Shown here: positions 17,044 through 25,608 of the stretch, piece by piece
Position numbering within the stretch: position 1 is the stretch's first letter
Layout: each line of letters opens with the position of its first letter
NCBI GenBank assembly: GCA_011374975.1
Contig: DRNU01000183.1
Location: 1-32,458 of the forward strand
Reading direction: 5' to 3'
DNA: 32,458 nucleotides
From: Gammaproteobacteria bacterium
Lineage (GTDB): Bacteria; Pseudomonadota; Gammaproteobacteria; DSM-19610
Notes under the pieces: generated by a model
Database searches by the model: none
Told to the model about the DNA's origin: nothing
Seen by the model: the letters and a program-made list of their open reading frames with translations, nothing else
Program-made: the position numbers and the translations under genes

Positions 17044-18069
17044 TCAGCCTTTGTAGGGCAAGACACGGTTGCGGCCCTTGAGCTTGGCCTGGTACAGCGC
17101 CTTGTCCGCCCGATCCAGTATGCTTGCAGGTGTATCTTCCGGACGTGCGCAATCGTAACCGATACTCACGCTGACCTTGCCCAGCGGCTCACCCGTATCG
17201 GTGCGTTTCAGGTTACTCTCGTCGATCTGTTCACGTATCGTTTCGGCAACACGCTGCACACCGGAGCGCGGTGAATTCTCGACAATAACCGCGAATTCAT
17301 CACCGCCGAAGCGCGCCACCAGGTCCTTGCCCTTGAAATTCTTCTTCAGTACGACGGCGATATATTGCAGTATCTTGTCGCCGATCTGGTGGCCATGCTT
17401 GTCGTTGACTTCCTTGAAGTGATCGACATCGACCATCAGCAGGCAGATGCTCTTCATCTGCAACAGCGTTTCTTCCAGCGACTCGGCCAGGCGCTCGTCG
17501 AAAGCACGCCGGTTGGAAAGACCGGTCAAGGGATCGCGCACCGCCTCCTTGCGCACCCGGTCCAGCTCCGCGCGCAACTTGTCGATTTCCGCAGCGCGTT
17601 CTTTGAGCGATCCAGCAGTGCTGCTGTTGGACTCGGACATTTTTCGCGTATCCGTCATCAAAGTACGGACCACCTTGCGGATATCGCGGATATCGTCAGC
17701 ACTTTCCAGGCGCGAAGTGCAGCTCTGCAGCAAGGCGCTGTAATTACTGAGATCCAGGCCGGAATCAATGACGATCTGGACGATATCCGCCAGCAGCCGA
17801 CACACCTCAGACTCAATCGCTTCCAGTGTTTCGACGCCCGGCGCGGCAACGTAGCGCATGAACAGCGCCCTGGCCTTTTCGGGCTCATAGGCTTCGGCAC
17901 CGCTTTCGAGCTTGTCCAGGGCTGCAACCAGGTCTTCGGAACGACCCAGCTGGTACTCATACCAGAGTGCATAATTGAGCGGATTCATGGGAATCTGCAG
18001 GCGCGTCATCAAGGGGAAAACCAGACGTGCTATCTCCTGGGTCTGGTCATAATCCTGCTGATAGTCCAT
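17044..18069 (-). CDS. Diguanylate cyclase with GGDEF, degenerate I-site
   Basis: Soluble 341-residue c-di-GMP synthase candidate. Residues 1-145 are helical and contain no membrane segment. A coiled coil (about 152-175) leads into the GGDEF domain at DPLTGLSNRRAFDERL, with MVDVDHFKEVNDKHGHQIGD and the active motif GGDEF at 255-259. The position of the inhibitory RxxD reads KGKD, so feedback control by c-di-GMP may be lost, unlike the cyclase encoded 700 nt away on the other strand. It lies 78 nt downstream of a thioredoxin gene and directly upstream of a flavoprotein gene, a redox setting that might supply the signal (inference). Confidence 0.9.
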   Translation of the reverse strand: MDYQQDYDQTQEIARLVFPLMTRLQIPMNPLNYALWYEYQLGRSEDLVAALDKLESGAEAYEPEKARALFMRYVAAPGVETLEAIESEVCRLLADIVQIVIDSGLDLSNYSALLQSCTSRLESADDIRDIRKVVRTLMTDTRKMSESNSSTAGSLKERAAEIDKLRAELDRVRKEAVRDPLTGLSNRRAFDERLAESLEETLLQMKSICLLMVDVDHFKEVNDKHGHQIGDKILQYIAVVLKKNFKGKDLVARFGGDEFAVIVENSPRSGVQRVAETIREQIDESNLKRTDTGEPLGKVSVSIGYDCARPEDTPASILDRADKALYQAKLKGRNRVLPYKG

Positions 18070-18147
18070 ATCTTGGTATCCACTGCACCCGGGGGCTTTG
18101 AGAATGATTTCGGGGCAGAAAACTTGCCCGGCTTCAAAGGCATTGAA

Positions 18148-18498
18148 TCAGACAGGGTCAGCAATATCAACATGTTCCCGGAGAAATGACAGAACCTGCG
18201 ACCGGGAACGGGCGCCACTGAAACGCCCGCGTTCTTCGCCATCGACAAACAGGATAACGGTCGGAAAACCACGCACCCGGTAATGACCTGCGAGCTTCAT
18301 ATTCTCTCCCTCATCCACCTCGAGCTTGGCCAGTCCGGCCGCACCCGCCAGGTCGGCCATGACACTTTCCAGTATCGGTGCTATGACCAGACAGGGCGAA
18401 CACCACTCCGCCCAGAAGTCGACCAGGATGGGTCGTTGCCGGGAGGCTTGCACAACATCCTGCTCAAAGGTTTCCAGTGAAGTGGTAAATACAGTCAT
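18148..18498 (-). CDS. Thioredoxin-like protein with WCSPC centre
   Basis: A 116-residue cytoplasmic thioredoxin-fold protein without a signal peptide. The active-site segment is FWAEWCSPCLVIAP (Cys33, Cys36), where classical thioredoxin has WCGPC, and the cis-proline is in RGFPTVILF. The Gly-to-Ser change in the CxxC loop usually alters redox potential, so it is probably a specialised thioredoxin rather than the main trxA. The ATG at 18498 is preferred; a TTG at 18522 would add eight residues and would place the start against the upstream hairpin. The gene starts only 22 nt past that terminator-like hairpin, so it depends on read-through or an overlapping promoter. Confidence 0.9.
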   Translation of the reverse strand: MTVFTTSLETFEQDVVQASRQRPILVDFWAEWCSPCLVIAPILESVMADLAGAAGLAKLEVDEGENMKLAGHYRVRGFPTVILFVDGEERGRFSGARSRSQVLSFLREHVDIADPV

Positions 18499-18520
18499 AC
18501 GGGGACCAATAACGAACAGC

Positions 18521-18546
18521 AAAAAGGGCGGCCATCAGCCGCCCCT
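18521..18546 (-). terminator. Intrinsic terminator or attenuator between the small membrane gene and the thioredoxin gene
   Basis: On the minus strand GGGCGGC, a five-base loop and GCCGCCC are followed by TTTTT, a classical intrinsic terminator. It ends the 42-codon gene just upstream, but the thioredoxin ATG follows after only 22 nt, so it may serve as a partial terminator. Confidence 0.75.
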
Positions 18547-18569
18547 TTGCTCGTGTATTTGTAACGGTC

Positions 18570-18698
18570 TTACAGCAAACCGCCGTCAAAAAACACCACG
18601 ATGAAAGCAATAGTCCCCGCCAGCAGCACTGCACTGGTAGTGATCACTGTCTGCACACGGCAATACCTGCAAGCCGCACATTTTTTGATTTTTTCCAT
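18570..18698 (-). CDS. Small cysteine-containing membrane protein, 42 residues
   Basis: A short gene of 42 codons plus stop. The protein starts with a basic, cysteine-rich segment (MEKIKKCAACRYCRVQ: Cys7, Cys10 and Cys13 in CxxCxxC spacing), followed by one hydrophobic helix (about residues 18-37) and ends FFDGGLL. I recognise no family. Support for a real gene is strong for its size: GGAGAAAAG ribosome site six nt before the ATG, a good sigma-70 promoter at 18750-18779 and an intrinsic terminator just after the stop. The neighbouring thioredoxin and the cysteine triplet suggest thiol or metal chemistry at the membrane, as inference. Confidence 0.7.
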   Translation of the reverse strand: MEKIKKCAACRYCRVQTVITTSAVLLAGTIAFIVVFFDGGLL

Positions 18699-18749
18699 GC
18701 CTTTTCTCCAGCACCAGGAAAGTTATGACCAAAGGTTTTCTGGGCGCGC

Positions 18750-18779
18750 ATTCTAGCTATTCCCTACCCTTTTAGTCAA
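18750..18779 (-). promoter_or_regulatory. Sigma-70 promoter of the small membrane gene
   Basis: On the minus strand TTGACT (18774-18779) and TAGAAT (18750-18755) are separated by 18 nt; each matches consensus at five of six positions. Transcription would start near 18743, leaving a leader of about 45 nt before the 42-codon gene. Confidence 0.7.
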
Positions 18780-18872
18780 GATAAAGCCCCTGCCCGGCAA
18801 ATTTCCCGGTCACTCCACAAAATCCGCTCTACAAATGCGGTAACGGCAGCTCTATCCGACCTCAATAATCTA

Positions 18873-18885
18873 TCGACAATGTCGA
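18873..18885. promoter_or_regulatory. Possible operator upstream of the sensory operon
   Basis: TCGACA and TGTCGA flank a single base, forming a 13-nt palindrome in an AT-rich stretch about 90 nt before the binding-protein frame. A further TATCGA follows at 18889-18894. No clear -35/-10 pair was found. Tentative. Confidence 0.25.
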
Positions 18886-18972
18886 ATTTATCGAATATGT
18901 TGTTTATATCGTTTTTGTTGATAGAAGCCGCCCGAATCCGGCCAGCCGAACACGGATCAGTTTCGCGCACCC

Positions 18973-20013
18973 TTGATTCCCGGGAGAGCATTAATTGCTA
19001 TTAAAACAACAAGTTATATAGACACCACCAACGCCTTGCCAGGGATCGGCCAGATTCACCCCGCGCGACACCCCAGGCCGGCTTCCGGCCCCGGACGCCT
19101 TGTTCTGCTGAAACTGCTGCTGGTGATCAGCGCCATCTCCTACTGCGCAGCGGCTGCCGAGCGTGCGAATATTGCGATCCTGTTCCCACAAGTCGCGAGC
19201 ACGCATGCCAGAATATACGAAGAAATCATGCACGGGGTGTCCGAACACGCACTGACCAACACCAGCACCTTTGCCGTCACCGCAGAGACCCGGCCACAGG
19301 ACATCTCTGCCTGGCTGAATAAAACAGCCGCGCAGGCCATCCTGGTACTGGGTCAGCGCAGTTTCCGGCTGGTGCAGGAACTGGATACCGACATGCCCAT
19401 GGTGGTCGGTGCCGTGGTGGCACCCGCTGACAGTTACCCGACCCTGAGCCTGAGCGGTGATCCGGACATGTTTTTCAGCCATCTCAAAAGTCTGGCACCG
19501 CGCGTTAAACGGGTCTTTATTGTTTACAGCGAGGCCAGCAGCGGCTGGCTGGTCCGACTGGCTGAAATCTCCGCCCGCAAACACGGGCTGGAACTGGTCG
19601 CACGACCGGCCGAGACCATTCGCGAGGCGGTGCTGCACTATCGCAGCGTGCTGGAAACGGCACACAGTGACAGTGACGCAATCTGGCTCCCCATGGACCG
19701 GGTTGCGCCGGACAAAACCATTCTGCCGATGGCACTGGATGCGGCCTGGAAACGTCGCCTGGTCGTATTCTGCAGTAACCCCCTATATGTAAAAAGAGGG
19801 GCGCTGTTTGCGCTCTACCCCGATCACCGCAAGATGGGAAGCACGTTGGCGGACATGGCACTGGAGCAAATAGGCAATATTACCCTCGACGGAGCAAGGC
19901 CGACCCGCACGCTGAAACTGGCGGTCAACCAGCGCACCGCATCGCACCTCGGCCTGCATTACCCGCCGGACCAGGAACGTACTTTTGATCTTGTCTATCC
20001 AGGCCCACGCTAG
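18973..20013 (+). CDS. Periplasmic substrate-binding protein (ABC_sub_bind-like)
   Basis: Resembles the ABC transporter substrate-binding family of TrpX type (PF04392-like): a signal segment, then ANIAILFPQVASTHARIYEEI and VKRVFIVYSE, a two-lobe alpha/beta pattern, ending LKLAVNQRTASHLGLHYP, typical of the family's last segment. No permease or ATPase gene is nearby. Instead a membrane histidine kinase follows after nine nt, suggesting a sensory accessory protein like TorT or LuxP. The start is uncertain: the frame opens at TTG 18973 (346 residues), but the signal helix is only at residues 43-62, so TTG 19036 or an unusual codon after GGGAGAG (18982-18988) may be the true start. Confidence 0.75.
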   Translation: MIPGRALIAIKTTSYIDTTNALPGIGQIHPARHPRPASGPGRLVLLKLLLVISAISYCAAAAERANIAILFPQVASTHARIYEEIMHGVSEHALTNTSTFAVTAETRPQDISAWLNKTAAQAILVLGQRSFRLVQELDTDMPMVVGAVVAPADSYPTLSLSGDPDMFFSHLKSLAPRVKRVFIVYSEASSGWLVRLAEISARKHGLELVARPAETIREAVLHYRSVLETAHSDSDAIWLPMDRVAPDKTILPMALDAAWKRRLVVFCSNPLYVKRGALFALYPDHRKMGSTLADMALEQIGNITLDGARPTRTLKLAVNQRTASHLGLHYPPDQERTFDLVYPGPR

Positions 20014-20022
20014 TCAGCTGAC

Positions 20023-21615
20023 ATGAAATCAACTGCCCCGTTATCGCTCACCAGAACCAGCTTCCACCGGCAGCTGCTGCTGATATTTTCTGTCGGCATC
20101 ATCTTTCTTGCGCTGGTGGCATCCATCACAACCGCCTGGATTACCAGTCAGCAGGTACGCACCCTGCTGGTTACCGAGGGCCTGCAGGTTACCGAAAACC
20201 TGGCCGAGCAGAGTGTACTGGCACTGCTCTATGACAGTGGCGACAATGCCCTCGATGCAGCCCGCACGACACTGTCCTTCCCGGCCATACAGCGCGTGAC
20301 GATTTACAATGCCAGGCACCAGCCGATACTGGCCCAGCAAAAATCGCAAACGCCGGGACTGGATATGGAACGGCTGCAATGGGTACAGGACGGAGCTGCA
20401 CTGATCGAGGAAACACCACAGGCCTGGCATTTCATGGCCCCGGTCTACGTGGAGGCCGATCCCCTGCCCGCCGCACCCAGGACCGGTCGCGAACTGCTCG
20501 GCCATGTCTACGTGATCATGCACAAGGATACACTGCACGAGATCCAGACCAGCACCTTTATCAACAATATCGCCATCGCCGTATTTATTGCAGCCATTCT
20601 TTTGCTGTTACTCAATATGAGTCTTACCCGGCTCACCGACCCCCTGCATACCCTGTCGCGACTGATGGAACAGGCACGACAGGGTGAAACAGAGGTATAT
20701 GCCAGGGTGCACGGGCCGCAGGAAGTCACCCAGATCGCGGCCGCCTTCAACACCATGATGGAAAGCCTTGCCGAACGCGACAGGCGCCTGCGCGAGCACA
20801 ACCTGCAACTGGAAAGCGAAGTCTCACTGCGCACCCGCGAACTGGTACAGGCACGCGACGCGGCACTGGCGGCCAGCCGCCACAAGTCGGAGTTCCTGGC
20901 CAATATCAGCCACGAGCTGCGCACTCCCCTGCAATCCATCATCGGTTACACCGACGTACTTATTGAAAGCATGGAAGACGAGGGCCAGGACACCTACCTC
21001 GCAGACCTGGAACGGGTGCTGCACAATGCCCGTCACCTGTTATCACTGATCGACGGTACACTGGCACTGGCCAAGATCGAGGCCGGACGCATGGACCTGA
21101 ATATACAGGATGTCAGCCTGGAGGCGGTCCTGGCACAGGCGGAAGAGACCATCAAACCGCTGATGAAGGCCAACAACAATCACCTGGAAACACAACTGGA
21201 CAGCAACGGCGAAATGTTGCGGATCGATGCCGGAAAACTGCTGCAGATTTTACTCAACCTGCTCAGCAATGCCGCCAAGTTCACACATGACGGCAAGGTC
21301 ATCATGCGTGTCAGACACAGCAGCCGGATGCTTGCCATTGACATCGAAGACACCGGCATCGGTATCAGTATGGAACAGCAGACAATCATCTTTGACCCGT
21401 TCAGGCAGGGCGATGGCAGTGTCACACGCAATTTCCAGGGTACCGGCCTCGGGCTGTCGATCACACATCGTTTTTGCCAGCTGATGGGCGGAGACATCAG
21501 GGTGATCAGCACACCGGGACAGGGCGCCACCTTTACAGTGACCATCCCGCTACCTGTTTCTGCGGAAGGCCTGGCCGGCAACCGGAAAGCCGGTGATACC
21601 ACGATTGCACTCTGA
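20023..21615 (+). CDS. Membrane sensor histidine kinase
   Basis: A 530-residue class I histidine kinase. Transmembrane helices are at about 17-40 and 181-199, bracketing a periplasmic domain of about 140 residues that resembles CHASE8-type sensors (LALLYDSGDNALDAART…RVTIYNARHQPIL). A HAMP region (about 200-252) and coiled coil lead to the phosphoacceptor His297 in FLANISHELRTPLQS. The ATPase domain has the N box LLNLLSNAAKFT, DTGIGI and GTGLGLSI. It carries no receiver domain. It lies between the binding-protein gene and a hybrid kinase gene with almost no spacers, so the three form one operon, and the hybrid's receivers are the obvious phosphotransfer partners. Confidence 0.93.
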   Translation: MKSTAPLSLTRTSFHRQLLLIFSVGIIFLALVASITTAWITSQQVRTLLVTEGLQVTENLAEQSVLALLYDSGDNALDAARTTLSFPAIQRVTIYNARHQPILAQQKSQTPGLDMERLQWVQDGAALIEETPQAWHFMAPVYVEADPLPAAPRTGRELLGHVYVIMHKDTLHEIQTSTFINNIAIAVFIAAILLLLLNMSLTRLTDPLHTLSRLMEQARQGETEVYARVHGPQEVTQIAAAFNTMMESLAERDRRLREHNLQLESEVSLRTRELVQARDAALAASRHKSEFLANISHELRTPLQSIIGYTDVLIESMEDEGQDTYLADLERVLHNARHLLSLIDGTLALAKIEAGRMDLNIQDVSLEAVLAQAEETIKPLMKANNNHLETQLDSNGEMLRIDAGKLLQILLNLLSNAAKFTHDGKVIMRVRHSSRMLAIDIEDTGIGISMEQQTIIFDPFRQGDGSVTRNFQGTGLGLSITHRFCQLMGGDIRVISTPGQGATFTVTIPLPVSAEGLAGNRKAGDTTIAL

Positions 21616-21616
21616 C

Positions 21617-23962
21617 ATGATGCCCATAACCGAAACACATATCCTGATAGCCAATACCGACCCCGGCGCCCGTGAACAGATACGTCAGTGCCTGGAGGCT
21701 GACGGCTTCAGCAGAGTATCGGAAGCCGCAACCGGCCTGGCGGCAGTCGAAATACTCGGCAAGCATCGCATCGATATTCTGGTCACTGACATTCCGCTGG
21801 GCCCGCTCGACGGCTGGCGCCTGGCGCGCCTGGTACGTTCCGGCGTGCTGGAAAGCCCTGCAGACACACCGATACTCATCGTATCCTCGACCTGCAGTGA
21901 GCGCATTGCCGAGGTTACCGCACGGGAATTCGAGGTTAACCGCTTCATTTCCTTCTCCGCACTGCAACAACTGCCTCTGGAGATACGCGGCATACTGGCC
22001 GGCAACAGGACCCCGGCCCGCCCCACCTTGCTGGCTATCGAGGATCACGCCGACACCACCCGCCTGATCGAGCGCATCCTGAGCCGTCGTTTCGACATCG
22101 AGACGGCCGCTGACGGTGAAGCCGGTCTCGAGGCCTGGCGGGCCCGCCGGCACGACCTGGTACTGCTGGACATCATGCTGCCGAAGCTGTCAGGCGAGCA
22201 GGTGCTGACCTCTATCATAGACAGCAACCCGCACCAGGCTGTGGTCATCATGACCGCTCACAGTTCTGCCGAACGCGCCGCCGCCCTGCTGCTGGACGGC
22301 GCAGTGGATTTCATTGCCAAACCGTTCCGCAGCGAGCAACTGCGCCGTGTATGCGAAATCGCGGTGCGGCGCGAAGACTTCATGGTCAGCAATGCGCAGT
22401 TTTCCCAGCGGCTTGCCGAGTTACACCAGAGTGAAGACCGCTACCGGCGCCTGATCGAGGCGTTCAGTGAAAACCACTTTTTCTATACCTGCAACCGTGA
22501 TGGTGACTATACCTGGCTCAGCCCGTCGCTCGAACATGTGCTCGGCCACACGCATGAGATGTTTATGCTGCACCATGAGGAATACCTGACCGATCACCCC
22601 GTAAACCAGGCTGCCTTGCGACAGCGCCGCATCACCCTCTCCGGCACCCAGCAGCCGCCCTGCGAAATGGAAATCCGCCACAGTACCGGCAGTATTGTCA
22701 GGCTGGAAATCACCGAAATCCCGATCCGTGACAATCTCGGGCAGATCATCGCCCTGGAAGGTATCGCCCACGATATCACCGAGCGCATCCAGATACAGAG
22801 ACAGCTGCGCCAGGCGCAGAAAATGGAAGCTATCGGCCAGCTCACCGGCGGCATCGCACACGATTTCAACAACATTCTTGGCAGTATCCTGGGCTATACC
22901 GGGCTGGCCCAGCAGAAATTTGCGGCGGACGGCGAAGGCAAGCTGGCGGAGTACCTGTCCGAAGTGTACCGGGCCGGAGAGCGGGCACGTGATCTCATTG
23001 CCCAGTTGCTTGCTTTCAGCCGGGGAGGCAGCGCCACACCCCGGGTAATGATGCTGGCGCCCCTGGTCAAGGAAAGCGTCAAGATGATGCGCGTGACCAT
23101 GCCAAGCAGTATCGCGCTGGTCACCGAGGTGGAAGACGACACTGCAGCGGTACTGATGGATGCGGTACAACTGCAACAGCTCATCATGAACCTTTGCATC
23201 AATGCCCGTGATGCCATCGAAGGCAGTAAAGGCTACATCGCTATCCGGCTCCGGTCCGCACACGACATAAAGGCAAACTGCAGTTCCTGCCACTTGCCGC
23301 TAAACGGGGATTTCGTGGAACTGGCCGCCGAGGATAATGGCGAGGGCATCAGCGAAGATATTCTCACCCGGATCTTCGACCCGTTCTTCACCACCAAGGC
23401 AATCGGCAAGGGCACCGGTATGGGTTTGTCGATGGTGCACGGTATCGTGCACGGTCATGGCGGCCATATCCTGGTCGACAGCAAACCCGGCAAGGGTACG
23501 GTTTTCCGCCTGCTGTTCCCGGTACACCGGGGAGCCGAAAACGTGTCGGTCACGCCCGACCTGGCAGACAAGCCGGTTAGCGGCAGTGGCCGGATCATGG
23601 TGGTGGATGACGACCCCGCGTTGACGCACTACCTGGAAGAACTGTTGCAGGAGCGCGGCTACCGGGTCACGGCACTCACCGACTCCCGCGAGGCGCTACA
23701 GCACTTTGAGCAGGACCCGCATGCCATCGACCTGTTGTTGACCGACCAGACCATGCCGGGACTGGCCGGGATCCGGCTGGCACAGGCCATGCTGGCACGG
23801 CGCCCCGATCTGCCGGTAATCCTGTGCACCGGCTACAGCGACAAGGTCGATGCCGGGAAAGCCCATGCCATGAACATCAGCGGCTACTTCACCAAACCCG
23901 TCGACCCGGTCAGGCTGACGCGCCTGATGCACACACTGCTGACGCAGGATACCGGCAACTGA
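21617..23962 (+). CDS. Soluble hybrid histidine kinase, REC-REC-PAS-HisKA-HATPase-REC
   Basis: A 781-residue cytoplasmic phosphorelay protein. Receiver 1 (about 7-125) keeps Asp58 in LVTDIPLG but lacks the conserved lysine (RFISFS where a K-P motif is expected). Receiver 2 (137-250) is canonical, with Asp185 and Lys235. A PAS domain (about 275-390) leads to a HisKA domain of the GGIAHDFNN type, with His415. The ATPase domain has NARDA, DNGEGI and GTGMGLSM, plus an insert with CSSCH at 555-559. Receiver 3 (659-775) has Asp710 and Lys760. The ATG at 21617 lies one nt after the preceding stop; ATG 21620 is possible. It converges with the citrate-synthase-like operon. Confidence 0.92.
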   Translation: MMPITETHILIANTDPGAREQIRQCLEADGFSRVSEAATGLAAVEILGKHRIDILVTDIPLGPLDGWRLARLVRSGVLESPADTPILIVSSTCSERIAEVTAREFEVNRFISFSALQQLPLEIRGILAGNRTPARPTLLAIEDHADTTRLIERILSRRFDIETAADGEAGLEAWRARRHDLVLLDIMLPKLSGEQVLTSIIDSNPHQAVVIMTAHSSAERAAALLLDGAVDFIAKPFRSEQLRRVCEIAVRREDFMVSNAQFSQRLAELHQSEDRYRRLIEAFSENHFFYTCNRDGDYTWLSPSLEHVLGHTHEMFMLHHEEYLTDHPVNQAALRQRRITLSGTQQPPCEMEIRHSTGSIVRLEITEIPIRDNLGQIIALEGIAHDITERIQIQRQLRQAQKMEAIGQLTGGIAHDFNNILGSILGYTGLAQQKFAADGEGKLAEYLSEVYRAGERARDLIAQLLAFSRGGSATPRVMMLAPLVKESVKMMRVTMPSSIALVTEVEDDTAAVLMDAVQLQQLIMNLCINARDAIEGSKGYIAIRLRSAHDIKANCSSCHLPLNGDFVELAAEDNGEGISEDILTRIFDPFFTTKAIGKGTGMGLSMVHGIVHGHGGHILVDSKPGKGTVFRLLFPVHRGAENVSVTPDLADKPVSGSGRIMVVDDDPALTHYLEELLQERGYRVTALTDSREALQHFEQDPHAIDLLLTDQTMPGLAGIRLAQAMLARRPDLPVILCTGYSDKVDAGKAHAMNISGYFTKPVDPVRLTRLMHTLLTQDTGN

Positions 23963-23968
23963 CCCCCA

Positions 23969-24001
23969 CGCCCCGCTTTTTTCAGGGCAGGTTGCGGGGC
24001 G
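23969..24001. terminator. Hairpin at the convergent gene ends
   Basis: An 8-bp GC stem (CGCCCCGC with GCGGGGCG) and a 17-nt loop span the gap between the hybrid-kinase stop and the converging citrate-synthase-like stop. A T-run lies in the loop, not after the stem, so the terminator role is only suggested by position. Confidence 0.35.
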
Positions 24002-24809
24002 GCTTGCCCCGGTACTCGATATCGTCGCAGCGCAGTGGCAGGAAGGTATCCGCCGGCTTGTCGCGCGCATCGATATAGCAGGCGACCACACCGCTGGTTA
24101 CACACAGCGCACATAACCGGTATATCTGTTCGGCGCTGAAGCCCTGGTCGGAGAGAAACGCCGAGACATAGCCGCCGATATTCATGCTCTCGTCGTATTC
24201 GCGCTGCAGGATATCCTCGATGGCGTAGGCCAGGTGCATGTGCCTGCCGAGCGGAAACTCCAGTTGAGCGGTAACCGCTTCCAGCGCCGCAATGCGCTCG
24301 TCGCCACTGGCCAGGGGCCGTGCATAGCCCATGATCCTGACCTTGCCGCGAGAGCGCCGCAATTCACGCGCGACGATCTCCCCGGCCGTCATGCCCGCCT
24401 CTACATCGGCCAGCGATTCCCGGATAAACCGCACCCCCTCCAGCAGGGTACGCGCGCCGTACATCGTGGAATCCGCAGCCAGCGCACCAGCCGCAGCTGC
24501 GGCTGTTACGGAACTGCGCGCCGTTCCGGCCAGTGCACCGACCTGGTTGCACCAGATCCGCGGGTCCGGCCAGCTCAGGCAGATGAACGCGGCTTCCAGC
24601 CAGTCGGCGAGGCGGCGCTCCGGTAACCGGCCAAGCACGTTCAGCATCATCACCTGGAAATAGGAGTGTTTACCCACCAGTTCGTCCAGCATCGAATAGC
24701 CGTGGCAGAACACCCCCTTGCCGGCCAGCCAACCACCTTTGCCGCTGTGGATAGTGTCGCGTTGTTTATCCCACAGCCGGGTATCAGTGCTAGCGGTCTT
24801 CGATGACAT
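23982..24809 (-). CDS. Citrate-synthase-fold protein, paralogue 2
   Basis: A 275-residue protein resembling short citrate synthase / citryl-CoA lyase proteins: GKGVFCHGYSMLDELVG at 31-47, WPDPRIWCNQVGALAGT at 80-96, IMGYARPLASGDERIAAL at 159-176 and MNIGGYVSAFLSDQGF at 209-224. By motif alignment the three catalytic positions of citrate synthase appear replaced: Tyr117 where a His precedes GG/GA, Arg164 where GFGH has His, and Gly where N-V-D has Asp. It is thus probably not a normal citrate synthase. It overlaps its upstream paralogue by 20 nt. The ATG at 24809 is preferred; 24818 is possible. Upstream in-frame sequence lies inside the paralogue and is excluded. Confidence 0.75.
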   Translation of the reverse strand: MSSKTASTDTRLWDKQRDTIHSGKGGWLAGKGVFCHGYSMLDELVGKHSYFQVMMLNVLGRLPERRLADWLEAAFICLSWPDPRIWCNQVGALAGTARSSVTAAAAAGALAADSTMYGARTLLEGVRFIRESLADVEAGMTAGEIVARELRRSRGKVRIMGYARPLASGDERIAALEAVTAQLEFPLGRHMHLAYAIEDILQREYDESMNIGGYVSAFLSDQGFSAEQIYRLCALCVTSGVVACYIDARDKPADTFLPLRCDDIEYRGKPPRNLP

Positions 24810-25608
24810 AGTGCGCATCATCCACATGGGGCATGGCGGTAATCGGCTTGTTGGCCTGCTCCAGACCGTGCGCCAGCAGGCCGGGGGCAGCAAGTAACTG
24901 GAACAGGCCGGCACCGTCGCGGGGTCGAAAACCGAGATCAACCAACACTGCAGCAGCCACACCGGCGTTCAACCAGCCTGAGCGGTGGTCAGCGAGCGCC
25001 TGCGCAAAACGGCAACCCCAGCGCAATCCGGGACCACTCCCGGGCAACGCCAGCAGCTGGTCTGCAATGCGCTGAGCCATGCTATCGATATCGCCAAAGC
25101 GGGCACCAAAACCCGGCGGGGCGCATTGCCCATTGCCACCCTGATCGACAGATTCCTGCTGTAAAAGGTCTGCGGCAACCTGTGCGGGATCGCTGTTGAG
25201 ATGCCCGCGCAGGAAACGCATCGCCGCTTCCACATCGCCGGCACCGGCATGGCCGCCTCCCATGACGGTCAGGGCAATGGGCAGAATATGCACCGGGTCG
25301 GTCTTGCCAATACCGGCATTCATGGCTGCACGGGTAGCAGGATGGCGCGGCCCCGGGTTGATCATGCCGATCATCAGTGCTTTCAGCAGCGCGGCCTGGT
25401 CCTCCGTGGGCAGTTCACCGCGGAACAACAGGTATAACACATCGACATAGCTGCGCTCCGCCATCAGGTCCAGCAGGTCGTAGCCATGACAGCGACAGCT
25501 TGTGGCAACATAGGGGTTATGGTCAGCGGGCTGCTCTTCCCAGATACGGGTCATGGTGCGTTCAGCAAAGTTTTCCTTACGCCGTTTGACCGGGGCACGT
25601 TTCTGCAT
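24790..25608 (-). CDS. Citrate-synthase-fold protein, paralogue 1
   Basis: A 272-residue relative of the downstream gene product. Shared landmarks are RIWEEQPADHNPY at 21-33, CHGYDLLDLMAERSYVDVLY at 40-59, and INPGPRHPATRAAMNAGIGK at 83-102. It keeps a histidine in GGGHAGAGD (His120), which could match the first catalytic His of citrate synthase. The GFGH motif reads GFGAR (167-171), and the N-V-D-G motif reads LNAG, so the second His and the Asp appear lost. The start codon overlaps the TonB receptor stop by one base (TGATG), so translation is coupled. It may pair with paralogue 2 as a heteromer, each supplying different surfaces (inference). Confidence 0.75.
   Translation of the reverse strand: MQKRAPVKRRKENFAERTMTRIWEEQPADHNPYVATSCRCHGYDLLDLMAERSYVDVLYLLFRGELPTEDQAALLKALMIGMINPGPRHPATRAAMNAGIGKTDPVHILPIALTVMGGGHAGAGDVEAAMRFLRGHLNSDPAQVAADLLQQESVDQGGNGQCAPPGFGARFGDIDSMAQRIADQLLALPGSGPGLRWGCRFAQALADHRSGWLNAGVAAAVLVDLGFRPRDGAGLFQLLAAPGLLAHGLEQANKPITAMPHVDDAHYVIEDR

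Noticed and set aside
18776-18991. 71-codon minus-strand frame upstream of the binding-protein gene
   Set aside because: The region is AT-rich with operator-like palindromes and overlaps the small-gene promoter; the product has no family and poor start context.
22421-23293. 290-codon minus-strand frame opposite the hybrid kinase
   Set aside because: The plus strand carries PAS and HisKA motifs over the same bases; the minus product has no recognisable features.
23982-25608. The two citrate-synthase-like genes as one gene split by a frameshift
   Set aside because: Each protein has its own full set of landmarks (CHGY near residue 40, the GFGH-equivalent and the C-terminal segment), so they are paralogues, not halves.
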